A stretch of DNA of 64,000 bases from Paramoeba atlantica (lineage: Eukaryota; Discosea). Within the stretch, counting starts at the first letter, position 1, and each line of letters opens with the position of its first letter. The stretch spans positions 310,001-374,000 of the forward strand of contig CDRNVI010000056.1 of assembly GCA_977017575.1 (NCBI GenBank), read 5' to 3'. Shown piece after piece: positions 1 through 9,031 of the stretch. The notes beneath the pieces are model-generated. The model was not told the origin of the DNA and made no database searches. It saw only the letters and a list, made by a program, of their open reading frames with translations. The position numbers were made by a program, and so were the translations under genes.

Positions 1-1
1 A

Positions 2-331
2 GAAGCTCAAAGGGTTAGCTCAGAAACCGTCCAAACCATGAATCGTCCTCGGAAACACTGTGGCCAAATACCTAAGCCATTAGGGAAAAGACGGGATTAC
101 TTCAAGATTGCAGAAGGTGATCCTCTCTCCAAAAAGGGCACCTCGCCACCTGTAGAGACTGGAGTGGATTCTCCTGAAAAGAAAGAGTGCTTGCCTGAGG
201 AATGTGATGCCAAAAATACAAAGTTGCATGAAAGACGTACCACGCCCGGTTCAGCGGACAAGGAGCATGAAAGGGCGAATTCACCTGAGAGAAAGACGTC
301 GAAGCGACGACAAAAACGGATGTGTTCTTAA
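2..331 (+). CDS. Partial hypothetical protein, C-terminal end of a gene entering from the left edge
   Basis: An open frame runs from base 2 without a stop, passes an internal ATG at 38 and ends with TAA at 329-331. The product is hydrophilic and rich in Lys, Arg, Glu and Pro, and it ends in a basic cluster (KTSKRRQKRMCS). I recognise no domain. Because the frame is already open at the window edge, this is probably the tail of a longer protein rather than a 97-residue gene starting at 38. The basic tail could serve as a nuclear signal, but that is only inference. It could also be a chance open frame, since neighbouring DNA is repeat-rich. Sequence left of the window would decide. Confidence 0.35.
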   Translation, partial: EAQRVSSETVQTMNRPRKHCGQIPKPLGKRRDYFKIAEGDPLSKKGTSPPVETGVDSPEKKECLPEECDAKNTKLHERRTTPGSADKEHERANSPERKTSKRRQKRMCS

Positions 332-394
332 CCGATGCAAATCGGTCTTATAGGATAGGATAGGACAATCCTGCGGAAGTGGCAGACATAGGTT

Positions 395-480
395 CTCAGT
401 GCGCGACCCGCGCGCTCCAGCGCGCGGGTCGCCAAAAAATATAATTCTGTCCCAGGGCTACGCTCACAGTTGGTCCTTGC
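395..480. repeat. GC-rich hairpin plus dispersed repeat fragment
   Basis: A perfect GC palindrome (arms GCGACCCGCGCGCT and its complement) is followed by CCCAGGGCTACGCTCACAG. The same pair recurs inverted near 37140-37210, and the second part again near 37880 and 62418. From 481 to 666 I see nothing further. Confidence 0.6.
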
Positions 481-666
481 TCGCGAGACCACGTGAGATC
501 ATGTGAGACCTCTCCAGAGCGGATTTGGCTCGGGAGGGTTGTTGAATGACCAAAACGAGGTCACGCGAGATCGTACTCGCAACCCCTCAATAGTTGGGGG
601 CTGATTTTGAGGAGCTGCGGGTGAAGTCTCGCCACCACGTTCAGCTAAACCAAAGAAGTGCAAAAA

Positions 667-740
667 TGCTCCCGGCAGGGATCGAACCTGCGACCTTGGG
701 CTTATTAGACCCACGCTCTAACCATCTGAGCTACGAGAGC
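667..740 (-). tRNA. tRNA-Ile (AAT)
   Basis: The minus strand folds into a standard cloverleaf: acceptor GCTCTCG paired with CGGGAGC, anticodon stem TGGGT/GCCCA, loop CTAATAA with anticodon AAT, T-arm GCAGG-TTCGATC-CCTGC and discriminator A. A short T run follows, as expected for a Pol III terminator. No intron. Confidence 0.93.
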
Positions 741-823
741 ACACTTCGTGTTCGGTGATCTTCTAGGACAACTGAAATTAATGTCACGGATTGCATATCT
801 GTCCGCTCGACTCACGGTGTATT

Positions 824-895
824 GGTCGCGTGGCTCAATGGTAGAGCGTCTGACTACGGATCAGGCGGTTGCAGGTTCGATCCCTGTCGCGATCA
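824..895 (+). tRNA. tRNA-Arg (ACG)
   Basis: Cloverleaf with acceptor GGTCGCG/CGCGATC, anticodon stem TCTGA/TCAGG, loop CTACGGA with anticodon ACG, and T-loop TTCGATC. It is followed by TTTT. It diverges from the tRNA-Ile gene and converges on the tRNA-Cys gene. Confidence 0.93.
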
Positions 896-920
896 TTTTG
901 TCGACGTGAGTTCGACAAAA

Positions 921-992
921 AGGACGCACCCGGGTTTGAACCAGGGACCTCTCGATCTGCAGTCGAATGCTCTACCACTGAGCTATGCGTCC
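921..992 (-). tRNA. tRNA-Cys (GCA)
   Basis: The minus strand gives acceptor GGACGCA/TGCGTCC, anticodon loop CTGCAGA with anticodon GCA, and discriminator T, the usual U73 of tRNA-Cys. An AAAAA run on the + strand gives the terminator. Third member of a three-gene cluster in mixed orientation. Confidence 0.94.
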
Positions 993-1314
993 ACGAGCCC
1001 GGCTCCTGAGGAAATTTTATTTTGACGCACACGGATCTTTTTGCCTAGCGGCGCACAGCTTGGATGCCGTACCTCGCGTGCGTTCATACCTTCTCGGCCG
1101 TAAGGCTAAGATCAAGTGTAATTTCTGTTCTTGTCAGCTTAGTATCTGATATCAGCCTCCGGGCTGAAGATCTAGCTAATCTCCTGCGGCGGTCAGGTTC
1201 CCGATTTGCATTGCTCGGGATCTTGGCCGCTGCTCTGCGTTACTACCGCATACCTCCCCTCAGTAAGAGAATGGGTTTTAGGTCGGAAATCCACGCCGAG
1301 GGGCTGGCGTTAGC
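993..1314. other. Spacer without recognised features
   Basis: I see no convincing gene here. An 86-codon frame at 1064-1324 has no recognisable motif and runs into a repeat array, so I do not call it. Confidence 0.5.
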
Positions 1315-1482
1315 ACATTTATAATGCATATTAACTGCACGTTTATAATGCATACTAAGCGGCACATTCAAATGCATATAGCACTTTCACATGCATAACA
1401 GCACATTCATATGCATAAATCCGGCACATTCACATGCATATAGCACATTCACATGCATAACAGCGCATTCACATGCATAAAA
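1315..1482. repeat. Short tandem repeat array, GCACATTCACATGCATA type (iteron)
   Basis: About eight imperfect units of roughly 20 bp built on CACATTCACATGCATA, decaying toward CACATTTATAATGCATA at the left. The unit has the same length and the same ATGCATA ending as the array at 47345-47608, so the two are probably diverged relatives. It lies beside a larger inverted repeat. Confidence 0.8.
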
Positions 1483-1620
1483 TTTTAGGCACGGATTTCA
1501 ACTTTTTTGAAAAGTTGGTGCGGGGTGCTATGGAAGCTCACGTTTGCTCCCGGTGAGGCCCCGGAGTTGCGAGAGGCCTCCATACCCCACAACTACCACC
1601 TTCCCCCCCTATTTAGGGTG

Positions 1621-1756
1621 GAAGTATAGGAATATTGCATAAGTATAGGAATATTGCATAAGTATAGGAATATTGCACAAGTATAGGAATATTGCACAAG
1701 TATAGGAATATTGCATAAGTATAGGAATATTGCATAAGTATAGGAATATTGCATAG
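1621..1756. repeat. Seven tandem 19-bp iterons (TATAGGAATATTGCATAAG)
   Basis: Seven head-to-tail copies, two with CACAAG in place of CATAAG. The same 19-mer occurs in arrays at 2079, 2741, 35003, 35609, 39138 and 41128. Here it directly abuts a remnant of an ISXO2-like transposase gene, as it does at 39138. Confidence 0.9.
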
Positions 1757-1795
1757 CCGTCTAATCATGTCACAAAATACTGTGAATTAGTTTAG
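1755..1795 (+). pseudogene. First codons of an ISXO2-like transposase gene, remnant
   Basis: The segment GCCGTCTAATCATGTCACAA matches the start of the ISXO2-like gene at 38101-39126, including the leader before the ATG (here at 1767). The first three residues (MSQN...) agree and a stop then appears after seven codons. The same 19-bp array sits immediately upstream in both places, which ties the iterons to this transposase family. Confidence 0.7.
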
Positions 1796-2078
1796 TATAG
1801 GTTTAGTTTTTGGGTATCACACTTTCACGTGACTCAGTGGCCCGGCCGGCCCCTCCGTGCGTTCGGCCTCTCATTTCCCCCAAAACAACTACCACCTTCC
1901 CCCCATTTATCACCCTAAATAGGGGGGGAAGGTGGTAGTTGTGGGGTATGGAGGCCTCTCGCAACTCCGGGGCCTCACCGGGAGCAAAGGTGAGTTCCCA
2001 TAGCACCCCGCACCAACTTTTGGCAAAAGTTGAAATCGGTGCCTAAAACTTTATGCATGTGAATGTGCTGTACCGAAG

Positions 2079-2818
2079 TATAGGAATATTGCATAAGTAT
2101 AGGAATATTGCATAAGTATAGGAATATTGCATAAGTATAGGAATATTGCAGAAGTATAGGAATATTGCATAAGTATAGGAATATTGCAGAGCCCCTCTAA
2201 TTTTTTTTTAACTTTTGAAAAATTTCTCCTGGCAAGATCCCACCTGTATTGGATCTTACAAATCCTTTTCCTTGTAGATGAGACTCCAAAGTATATACGC
2301 ACATCACATTTTCTAAAAATGGAAAAGTTGCATATAGGGGGTGACCCCGCCAAAGTAGCCAAAAACAGGTGAAAGTGGGCTTTTTTAAGCAAAATCCACG
2401 AAAAGTGGCCATTTTAGGGCATTTTAGAAGGGTCACCCCTAATATGTGAAGTGTTCGTTCGAAGTAAAAGTAGTTCAAAGTGATAGATTAGGGTACGTTA
2501 TAGCGTCCATATGTTCGGTATTCCATTTTCCCGGGGTTACAAGTCTATGAGGCACGTAACAAATAAAAAAAATCGCATATTTTCGAGAAATATACCACCC
2601 TTGACTTTGTAAAAATTTGTTTCAAATTACAAAAAATAGGTGGTTTCCCGACAGTGTAATCGCAGATCTATACAACGGTTATAACTGTCTACCGAAATCA
2701 AGAAACTCATATTAAGGGGTGGGGGGTCAAAAATAGAGTTATGCAATATTCCTATACTTATGCAATATTCCTATACTTATGCAATATTCCTATACTTATG
2801 CAATATTCCTATACTTTG
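2079..2818. mobile_element. Non-autonomous iteron-ended element, copy 1
   Basis: A core of about 550 bp is flanked by six iterons (2079-2191) on the left and four inverted iterons (2741-2818) on the right. The core contains two GGGGTGACCCC-like palindromes (near 2338 and 2430) around A/T-rich sequence with repeated AAAATGGCC motifs. The whole structure recurs in opposite orientation at 35003-35782. It has no convincing ORF; the apparent frames simply read through the iterons. Probably moved in trans by the ISXO2-like transposase whose gene carries the same iterons. Confidence 0.75.
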
Positions 2819-2825
2819 ACCCTAT

Positions 2826-4819
2826 TTAGCGGGGGTCGCGCGAGGAAGAAAGAGGAAGAAATTTCCCGGTCGCCTGTCTCGCGACAAAGGTGTTTCTGTC
2901 GCGGGATAATCAGCATTTCATTCATCCCGGCATCTAGGCTGTGATCATGGTGTGCATTGAGAGGGTTGGTTGATGCGTTATAATCTTTGTGGATTAGTGC
3001 CTCCTGTATTTTGCCGGTTGTCGAATCCACCAAAGTCTTTCCCGCCTGGCGGTTAACACGCTCCACTGTCTCGGGAAACCATTTCGCCTCGGACGGTGCC
3101 CAGTCATCTTGAGAACCCGCAAAGGCTGCTGAAGAGACATAAGCCGCAGATGAATGTATAACGGAGGATCTTAGGCCAAAACCACCGTGTCTCTTGTCGC
3201 GTTGGATTTGTGCTCGTGCCGGGGCGTCTAGAGGACAGAGTACAAGCTCCGTAGCGCGGAGCACGGCGTTATCAAGCCTCTGACAGAGGTCTACCATGTA
3301 TTTTGGTGGCGTTGTGCGGAGGGAGTAGACTAACTGGCAAAAGCCAGCGCAGTGGCGAATTAGCGTGAGGGCTACCTGTGGGTCTTCTAGTATGCCTATC
3401 GCCTTTAGAGTTGCTTCCGCAGGTTCGATCGCAAACTCACGTAGGTACTCAATACAGAACTCTTCTGACCCTGCTGGGCTACCCAAAATCCTAAAGTTTC
3501 CTTCGTGATTTTTCATTCTGGCTGGGATGGTGGTGAATGAGTCCGTGCAACGCGAGGATACCGGATGAGATATTATCTCGCATTTACTCGCATTAAGATG
3601 GAGCCCCCACTGAGGTCCCGCACATGCTATAGCATCCAACGCCCTCCGTACGCTGTCGGATTTTCCTGCTAAAACATCGTCATCGAGATACCAAAGGTGC
3701 AAGAGGAGTCCGCTGGGCACTTCATTCTCGATCAGTTCAGTAATCTCTCGCAGAACCATGGAGAAAAGGAGGGGCCCTAAAGGAAAGAAAAGGAGGGGCC
3801 CTAAAGGAAAGAAAAGGAGGGGCCCTAAAGGTCCCCCTGTTGAGCTCCTTCGGTGGAGGCAACTGTTTGAGAACCATATGTGAGTGCGCTATCGGTGGCG
3901 TAGCACCAATTTATCCAAGGAGTCAACTCGGGGAAGTGCTTTTCTGATAGGGATATGAACGCCGCCCTGGATACCGTATTGAATGCGTTACGAAGGTCCA
4001 TCTTGCATAAGACAAGTTCTGGGTCATTCTTTGTGGACTCCACCACTTGGCGGCAGAGGTGGATAACCCTTTCGGAGCCAGATGCCGTTGCCACACCATA
4101 TTGACGTCCTTGGAAAAGTGTGCTAGCTTTGGACTTTACAACAGAGCAGGCAGCCTTGCTGACCATGCGGCGCAACGTTTCCCCTGCTGCGATAGGTCTT
4201 TCATTTTGCCCTTTCTGCAATGCACACAATCGAGCCCCTGCGTAATATTGTTGTGCTTCAACTGGAGCCTTACCGGCGAGTAGGTGATTGGCAAGCTTTG
4301 TGAGACTCTCGAGGGGATGAACATCCGTGTCAGTTCCAGCGAATAATGCCGCTCGTATGTGTTCCGCTCGTAGCGCCATGGTTCCACCTGAGGAGCCCCT
4401 GTTAAAGCTTTGGATCGCCTTTCGTACATCATCCTCATTGACAGTTAAGGAAATGATTTCGTTGGAGGACGGTGCGCTTTGGCGTAGTGGACCGAACAGC
4501 CGGCTCGGGTGCTTGGTGACTAGTTTGTTATACATACGTATGTCTCCTCATTGTCGGGTGCCATTGGCGCCGAAGTGAGTGCAGCTATTCCTCGAGAAAC
4601 TTCTCCTTGACGGACCAGTAGTTCGGAGCGAATCGCTTTCTTTTCCTCATCCAGTAGTGTACCTGCTCCGGATCCTTGCTTCCTCTTCTTCTGGTGTTCA
4701 AGTACAGCTTCTTTCCACAGGGCTGAATATTCGTGTGCTTCCCAGCGATCCAGATATTTCCGCACGTGGGAGGCGTTCGAGCTATTTCCCTTTCGTCCTC
4801 TTCTATGCGGGGCTGGCTT
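2826..4819 (-). pseudogene. Decayed RLE-type LINE, 5'-truncated copy
   Basis: Three minus-strand frames (4765-4520, 4535-3825, 3759-2809) are collinear with the middle of the intact protein at 42168-46160. They include LCKMDLRNAFN and WYLDDDVLAG of the reverse transcriptase and the zone downstream of it. Frame changes fall near 4530 and 3790. The second coincides with a 24-bp segment repeated three times (3770-3835) exactly at the QGDPLGPLLF-coding motif. The zinc-finger N-terminus and the endonuclease C-terminus are absent. A LINE of the same family but an older, inactive copy. Confidence 0.85.
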
Positions 4820-4989
4820 TGTTTTTTTTCTTTTTTTTTGTCTTTTTTTTTACATCTTTCCCTCAATTCCCCCCGTGTTTCTAAAACAAGCAACTTAACC
4901 AAGCAACCCTACTTTCCCACTTCCCCTACCCAACTTACCACCTTTCCAGGGAGGGTAGGGACTCCCTGTCTCGCGTTGCGCGAGATAGA

Positions 4990-5430
4990 TCATTGCCTGG
5001 GGGCAAGGCTATCCCCAAACCATTCGCGCGTTCCGGACCGGGTCTTTCGACCTCTCCACGGCCTGACTTGGGACCCTTCCCTTGTTATACGGGAGGGCGC
5101 AGGCGCGGGCCTGTGCCGACAGCGGCACGGTCACGAAACAGGATGCTGGTCGACGGGAAGGGAACAAAGTTCCCAGCCCTTGTCCTACCTCACTTGGAGT
5201 ACCTAGACCTGGCGGACTAGGCGTGAGCGTAGACCCTGTTTTTTTTTTGCAACGAATAAGGGGGGAGAAGTATGAAACGCGGCATTGCCTCTATATTTTT
5301 ACCCAATACTTGAACCCTGTAGGCCCATCGGAATCCAGACCCAATCCATTCGCGCGTTCCGGACCGGGTCTTTCGACCACTCCACGGCCTGACTTGTGAA
5401 CCCTTCCCTTGCTATACGGGAATTTAGCGG
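4990..5430 (-). repeat. LINE 3'-end fragments
   Basis: Two segments (about 4990-5230 and 5335-5430) are reverse complements of the sequence after the stop codon of the intact LINE (46200-46470), sharing for example CCATTCGCGCGTTCCGGACC. They look like short 5'-truncated insertions that kept only the 3' untranslated end. The bases between 4820 and 4990 are low-complexity T and pyrimidine tracts; 5431-5640 shows nothing recognisable. Confidence 0.65.
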
Positions 5431-5644
5431 GGGTCGCGCGAGCCCAACCGTCTGCAAGGTAAAATAGAAATGGAAAGCCCATTCTAGGAATCGGAAATAT
5501 GCAGTTGAAGGAAAGTTGGTAAAACTCAGAATTGGCAGAATTTATTATGTAGCCCATGCCGCTTTCAAGAGAGTCACATCTTATGCAGAAGAGAAGAACC
5601 CGCCCAGCTTGGAGTTGAGTAGATGTCCAAACATGTTTAAAAAT

Positions 5645-5737
5645 TGTATGGAAGAGTGAAATACGCACATGGAAGAGTGAAATACGCACATAAAGAGTTA
5701 AATAGGCACATGGAAGAGTGAAATACGCACATAAAAA
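5645..5737. repeat. Tandem 20-23 bp repeat (ATACGCACATGGAAGAGTGA)
   Basis: Four imperfect units next to the 3' end of the IS30-like gene. The arrangement, short repeats at the border of a transposase gene, parallels the arrays beside the ISXO2-like genes. Confidence 0.75.
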
Positions 5738-5773
5738 GCGCTAGAGAAAGGGACTGATGGGTCCTTCGGAGAT

Positions 5774-6742
5774 TCAAGAGGACTCCTGGGAACTGTCGAC
5801 CAAAAATTGTGGGCGAGTTTTCCGAAGAATTTCTACGAACTCGCATGGCGATTGTTCTTGGAGCACTTCTTTTGGTCGAGCATTTATATCCAGCGAAACG
5901 GAGTCAAGATCCTTCTGCGAGATGTCACTAAACAAACGTCGTTTCGGGTAGAAATCTCGTACTACGCCGTTGAAATTTTCAACACCCCCCTTCTCCCAAC
6001 TTGCATACGGTTTACAAAAATACGAAGAGCAATTAAGCGACTGATTTACTTTCTCGTGTTTTGCAAACTCGGTTCCGTTATCATATGTTATGGAGTGAAC
6101 CAAGAAACCTTGAAGAGCACTGGTTATGTTTTCAGCGACCAGTGCCGATTTCTTGCATGTGAGCTTCTTTAGTATCCCGAACCGACTCTTTCGCTCAACC
6201 AAGGTGAGGAAGAATCCGCTGTGTCTTGTGCCTTCTAAATTTTTCTTTATAAGGTCACATTCCCAATCGCCGTATCGCTCCCGATTGTTAACAATATTCG
6301 GTCGCTCCTCAATGTCGGTGCGATTCGGAATACCGGTACGGTTGGTTCCCCGACGGCGACGTTGACCACGTCTTCCTCCACGGCGCAGACAACTCTCCAA
6401 GTTCCCATGTTGACCATCATCCCGCTTGATAAACCCGTATATTGACGTTCGGGATGCTTTAATATCATCTTCTTTGCGCAAGACTACTCTAATTTGCTGG
6501 GGGCTAAAGCGCCTGCGTAGGAGAGACACGACTTTGTCTTTAATCTCTCCTTTAATCATGCATGGGCGCGGCTGGCGTTTCAGCATGGACTGCTTCGCTG
6601 CTCGTTCAGCGCGCCTGGCACTGTACGTATCATTTCGAAGTCCGCGTGCGAGTTCCCGGCTCAGAGAGGATTGATTCATATTCAATTTCGCGGCAATTTG
6701 GACTTGGGTGAAATTCTGTTGATTGTAAAGCACCTCAATCAT
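5774..6742 (-). CDS. IS30-family-like transposase
   Basis: A 322-residue DDE transposase. The N-terminus carries a helix-turn-helix (VQIAAKLNMNQSSLSRELAR) followed by a basic region with a second HTH-like segment (FSPQQIRVVLRKEDD) and an Arg/Gly-rich stretch. The catalytic core shows WECDLI, YDNGTEFAKH and WEKGGVENFNG, matching the D, D and E blocks of IS30 proteins in order and spacing. Length is typical for IS30. Coding similarity continues a few residues upstream of the chosen ATG (SQRIDSEDRT), so the true start may lie further up. It is flanked by 20-23 bp repeats on its 3' side. The catalytic residues are present, so it may be functional. IS30 is a bacterial family, so its presence in a eukaryotic context is unusual; the second copy at 48033-49050 argues against contamination. 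Confidence 0.85.
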   Translation of the reverse strand: MIEVLYNQQNFTQVQIAAKLNMNQSSLSRELARGLRNDTYSARRAERAAKQSMLKRQPRPCMIKGEIKDKVVSLLRRRFSPQQIRVVLRKEDDIKASRTSIYGFIKRDDGQHGNLESCLRRGGRRGQRRRRGTNRTGIPNRTDIEERPNIVNNRERYGDWECDLIKKNLEGTRHSGFFLTLVERKSRFGILKKLTCKKSALVAENITSALQGFLVHSITYDNGTEFAKHEKVNQSLNCSSYFCKPYASWEKGGVENFNGVVRDFYPKRRLFSDISQKDLDSVSLDINARPKEVLQEQSPCEFVEILRKTRPQFLVDSSQESS

Positions 6743-6865
6743 GGTGCGGTCCTCTGAATCTATACGTTGACTAAAATAAGTTTAATTTCTTATCTGTGAA
6801 GAGGTCTAAAAACAGCGGGAACGTGCAGATCTCAAAATTTTGAACGAAAAAGTGCTGTGGGGGTT

Positions 6866-7292
6866 TATAATAGTAGCGTAGCTCGCAAAGTAGTTTTTGG
6901 CAATATACTTTTTGAAGAATCTGCATGCCTGTATGAGGGGTGACCCTCGTAAAATGGGCGAAAACGGCGAAAAACGACCATTTTTTACGAATTCGTCCAA
7001 AAATGGTCATTTTTTGCGATTTTCAAGGGGTTACCCCTTATATGAAAACCGCTCATTCAAAGTTTTGTGAGTACACACGAACAGTTTAAGACCTGAAGGA
7101 GGCCCTATGTGATTCCTTTTCAACATTACGCACACTACAGAGATATCGTAAGGTCAACATCGCCGAAAAAAGTGTTGTTTTGGCAAAATGTCATGCACAT
7201 TGTTGCCTCCAAATATTCTCCCCAGGACCCAAACCAGGGGGTAATTCGGTAGTATAATGACAGATCTGTATGATGGTGCTATACATGAGTCG
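6866..7292. repeat. Dispersed non-coding element type 2, copy 1
   Basis: Nearly identical to 34561-34993 in the same orientation. The core has GGGGTGACCC and GGGGTTACCCC palindromes flanking A/T-rich sequence with repeated AAAATGG motifs, the same architecture as the type 1 element at 2079-2818 but with unrelated sequence. Both copies end in short iterons. Confidence 0.75.
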
Positions 7293-7299
7293 CAATGGA

Positions 7300-7347
7300 C
7301 TCATGCAGACTTATGCAAAATTCCTTGACTTATGCAAAAGTCATTTA
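7300..7347. repeat. Iterons of CTTATGCAAAAGTCCTTGA type
   Basis: Two to three units of a 19-bp repeat at the right end of the type 2 element. The same unit occurs at 34045-34085, 34432-34486 and 39300-39365. Confidence 0.65.
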
Positions 7348-7524
7348 CTTTGACCTGATTTTTCTTGTAGCAAATAACTTTCTGAGCCACTAGAGAGTGG
7401 TTTTTCATCCAGTCCAGACATTGATTCTCACTCCAGGAAGAAATTCTTGTGATCGTAAGTTTCGAACGGCATAAGAACCCACCGCACCCAGTGCACGTCA
7501 TTAAAAGGTGAGAAGGGCAATAAG

Positions 7525-7824
7525 CAACACATGTACACAACGTATTCCTCACAAAAAATACCAACTCTCCTTCTTTTTTTAACAAACTAAAATCCTTAAA
7601 AACCGTAAAATCACCTAAACAAAACCCTATTCCTCTATTTTTCCCTAATTCTTGCTCTCTCTTTTTTTTCTCCTTTTCTTTACCACCACCTCCCAAAAAC
7701 ACAAAACAAAAACGCCAATCCCCCACTTTCATGTCCATTTCACCCGAAACCTCCCCCAACCACCCCAACCCCCCAACCCCCCACCCCCAACTTCATCCTC
7801 TTCGGTAAATCCTTAAACACAACA
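7525..7824 (+). pseudogene. Partial tandem copy A of the adenylate kinase 5' region
   Basis: Repeats the upstream region and first codons of the adenylate kinase gene (ATG at 7731). Similarity runs from the CCTCACAAAAAA segment through CTCTATTTTTCCCTAATTC to CTTCATCCTCTTCGG, stopping just where the P-loop would begin. The coding part is out of frame, so this is the oldest of the copies. Confidence 0.75.
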
Positions 7825-8087
7825 CAGGTACACAATGTATTCCTCACAAAAAAAACACAACCCTCCTTCCTTTTTATCAAATAAACTAAAATCCTTAAAA
7901 AACATACAAAACCATCTACAAACAAAAATAAAACCCTATTCCTCTATTTTCCCCTAGTTCTTGCTCTCTCCCTTTTCTTCCCCCCATCCCCTACTTTCCC
8001 CAATGTTCACCTCCCCCGAAACCCCCTCCCCCCCCACCCCCTCCCCCACCCCCAACCTCATCCTCTTCGGCAGATCCTCAAACACAA
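7825..8087 (+). pseudogene. Partial tandem copy B of the adenylate kinase 5' region
   Basis: A second, better preserved copy (ATG at 8003). The first 22 codons read as in the kinase (TSPETPSPPTP then NLILFG) and then break off into the start of the next unit. ATG spacing is 272 and 246 bp across copies A, B and the gene. Same break point as copy A, before the P-loop. Confidence 0.8.
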
Positions 8088-8248
8088 AAAATACCCATCC
8101 TCACAAAAAATCCCAACCCTCCTCCCTTTTTATCAAATAATCTAAAATCTTCAAAAACCACAAAACCTCCTCAACAAAACCCCATTCCTCTATTTTCCCC
8201 TAGTTCTTGCTCTCTCCCTTTTCTTCCCCCCATCCCCTACTTTCCCCA

Positions 8249-9031
8249 ATGCCCACCTCCCCCGAAACCCCCTCCCCCCCCACCCCCGAAACCCCCCCCA
8301 CCCCCAACCTCATCCTCTTCGGCAGCCCCGGCAGCGGCAAAGGCACCCAGGCCGCCCTCCTCACCGCCGCCTACAACCTCTGCCACCTCTCCACCGGCGA
8401 CGCCCTCCGCGAGGCCGTGTCCCGGCAAACCCCCGCGGGGCTCCAGGCCCAGCAAACCATGGCCGCCGGGGGTCTGGTCCCCGACGCCCTGGTCCTTGAC
8501 ATCGTCAGGGAGGCCCTGGCCCACCCCCGGTGCGCCCGCGGGTACATCCTCGACGGCTTCCCCCGGACCCTGGCCCAGGCGAAAAGCCTGGAGGCAATGA
8601 CGCAGGGGAGCGAGCGCACGCAAATCCACCGGGTCGTCTCCATCGAGGTCCCGAAAGGGGTGATCGTGGAGCGCACCGCGGGGCGGTGGGTCCACCCCCC
8701 GAGCGGGCGGTCCTACCACGAGGTGTTCGCGCCCCCGAGGGTGGCGGGGGTGGATAACGAGACCGGGGAGGCGCTGGTGCAGCGGGGGGATGACCGGGCG
8801 GAGGTGGTGGGGAGGAGGGTGGAGCGGTTCGAGCGGGACACCGCCCCCGTGCTGGGGTACTACGCGGGGAAGGGGTTGCTGAGGACGGTGGATGGGGATC
8901 GGGGGATTGGGGAGGTGCATGAGGCGATTGTGGGGCATATGCCGGAGAGGGTGGGGGGGAGGGAGGGGGAGGAGGAGGAGGGGGGGGTGGGGGGTAAAAG
9001 GGGACGGTCATGGTGGAAATTGTGGGGGTGA
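8249..9031 (+). CDS. ADK: Adenylate kinase
   Basis: Reversible transfer of phosphate between ATP and AMP (2 ADP = ATP + AMP), central to nucleotide energy balance. The 260-residue protein has the P-loop GSPGSGKGTQ (residues 25-34), the AMP-binding LSTGDALREAV, DGFPRTLAQA, and a long-form LID with GRWVHPPSGRSYHEVF and later QRGDD, then RVERFERDTAPVLGYY. The LID lacks zinc cysteines. Residues 1-19 are Pro/Ser/Thr-rich and the last 30 residues are Gly/Glu-rich; both are extensions beyond the core. I chose the ATG at 8249 because the upstream partial copies keep an ATG at the matching place; a non-ATG frame extends to 8207. G+C is far higher than in surrounding spacers. No targeting peptide is evident, so the location is unclear. 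Confidence 0.95.
   Translation: MPTSPETPSPPTPETPPTPNLILFGSPGSGKGTQAALLTAAYNLCHLSTGDALREAVSRQTPAGLQAQQTMAAGGLVPDALVLDIVREALAHPRCARGYILDGFPRTLAQAKSLEAMTQGSERTQIHRVVSIEVPKGVIVERTAGRWVHPPSGRSYHEVFAPPRVAGVDNETGEALVQRGDDRAEVVGRRVERFERDTAPVLGYYAGKGLLRTVDGDRGIGEVHEAIVGHMPERVGGREGEEEEGGVGGKRGRSWWKLWG

Larger units (their letters stand above)
1483..2050. repeat. Long inverted repeat with arms of about 140 bp
   Basis: The left arm (about 1483-1620) and right arm (about 1911-2050) are near-perfect reverse complements. They share a segment containing CTCCCGGTGAGGCCCCGGAG and CCACAACTACCACCTTCCCC. The loop holds an iteron array and a transposase remnant. The arm sequence recurs at 35800-36330 and 47640-47790, so it is a dispersed element end rather than a local accident. 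Confidence 0.8.

Noticed and set aside
1315-1756. Short regularly repeated units that could suggest a CRISPR array
   Set aside because: Units are head-to-tail without unique spacers, the context is eukaryotic, and no cas genes are present.
2051-2392. Frames reading MQYSYTYAIFLYLCNIPILM through iteron arrays (also 35339-35803, 39008-39304)
   Set aside because: The repeat unit happens to be open in this frame; no coding signal beyond the repeat.
8237-8938. A 233-codon minus-strand frame over adenylate kinase (and similar frames over ARL8, BI-1 and Snf7)
   Set aside because: They are shadows caused by high G+C at third codon positions; the + strand proteins have clear family motifs.
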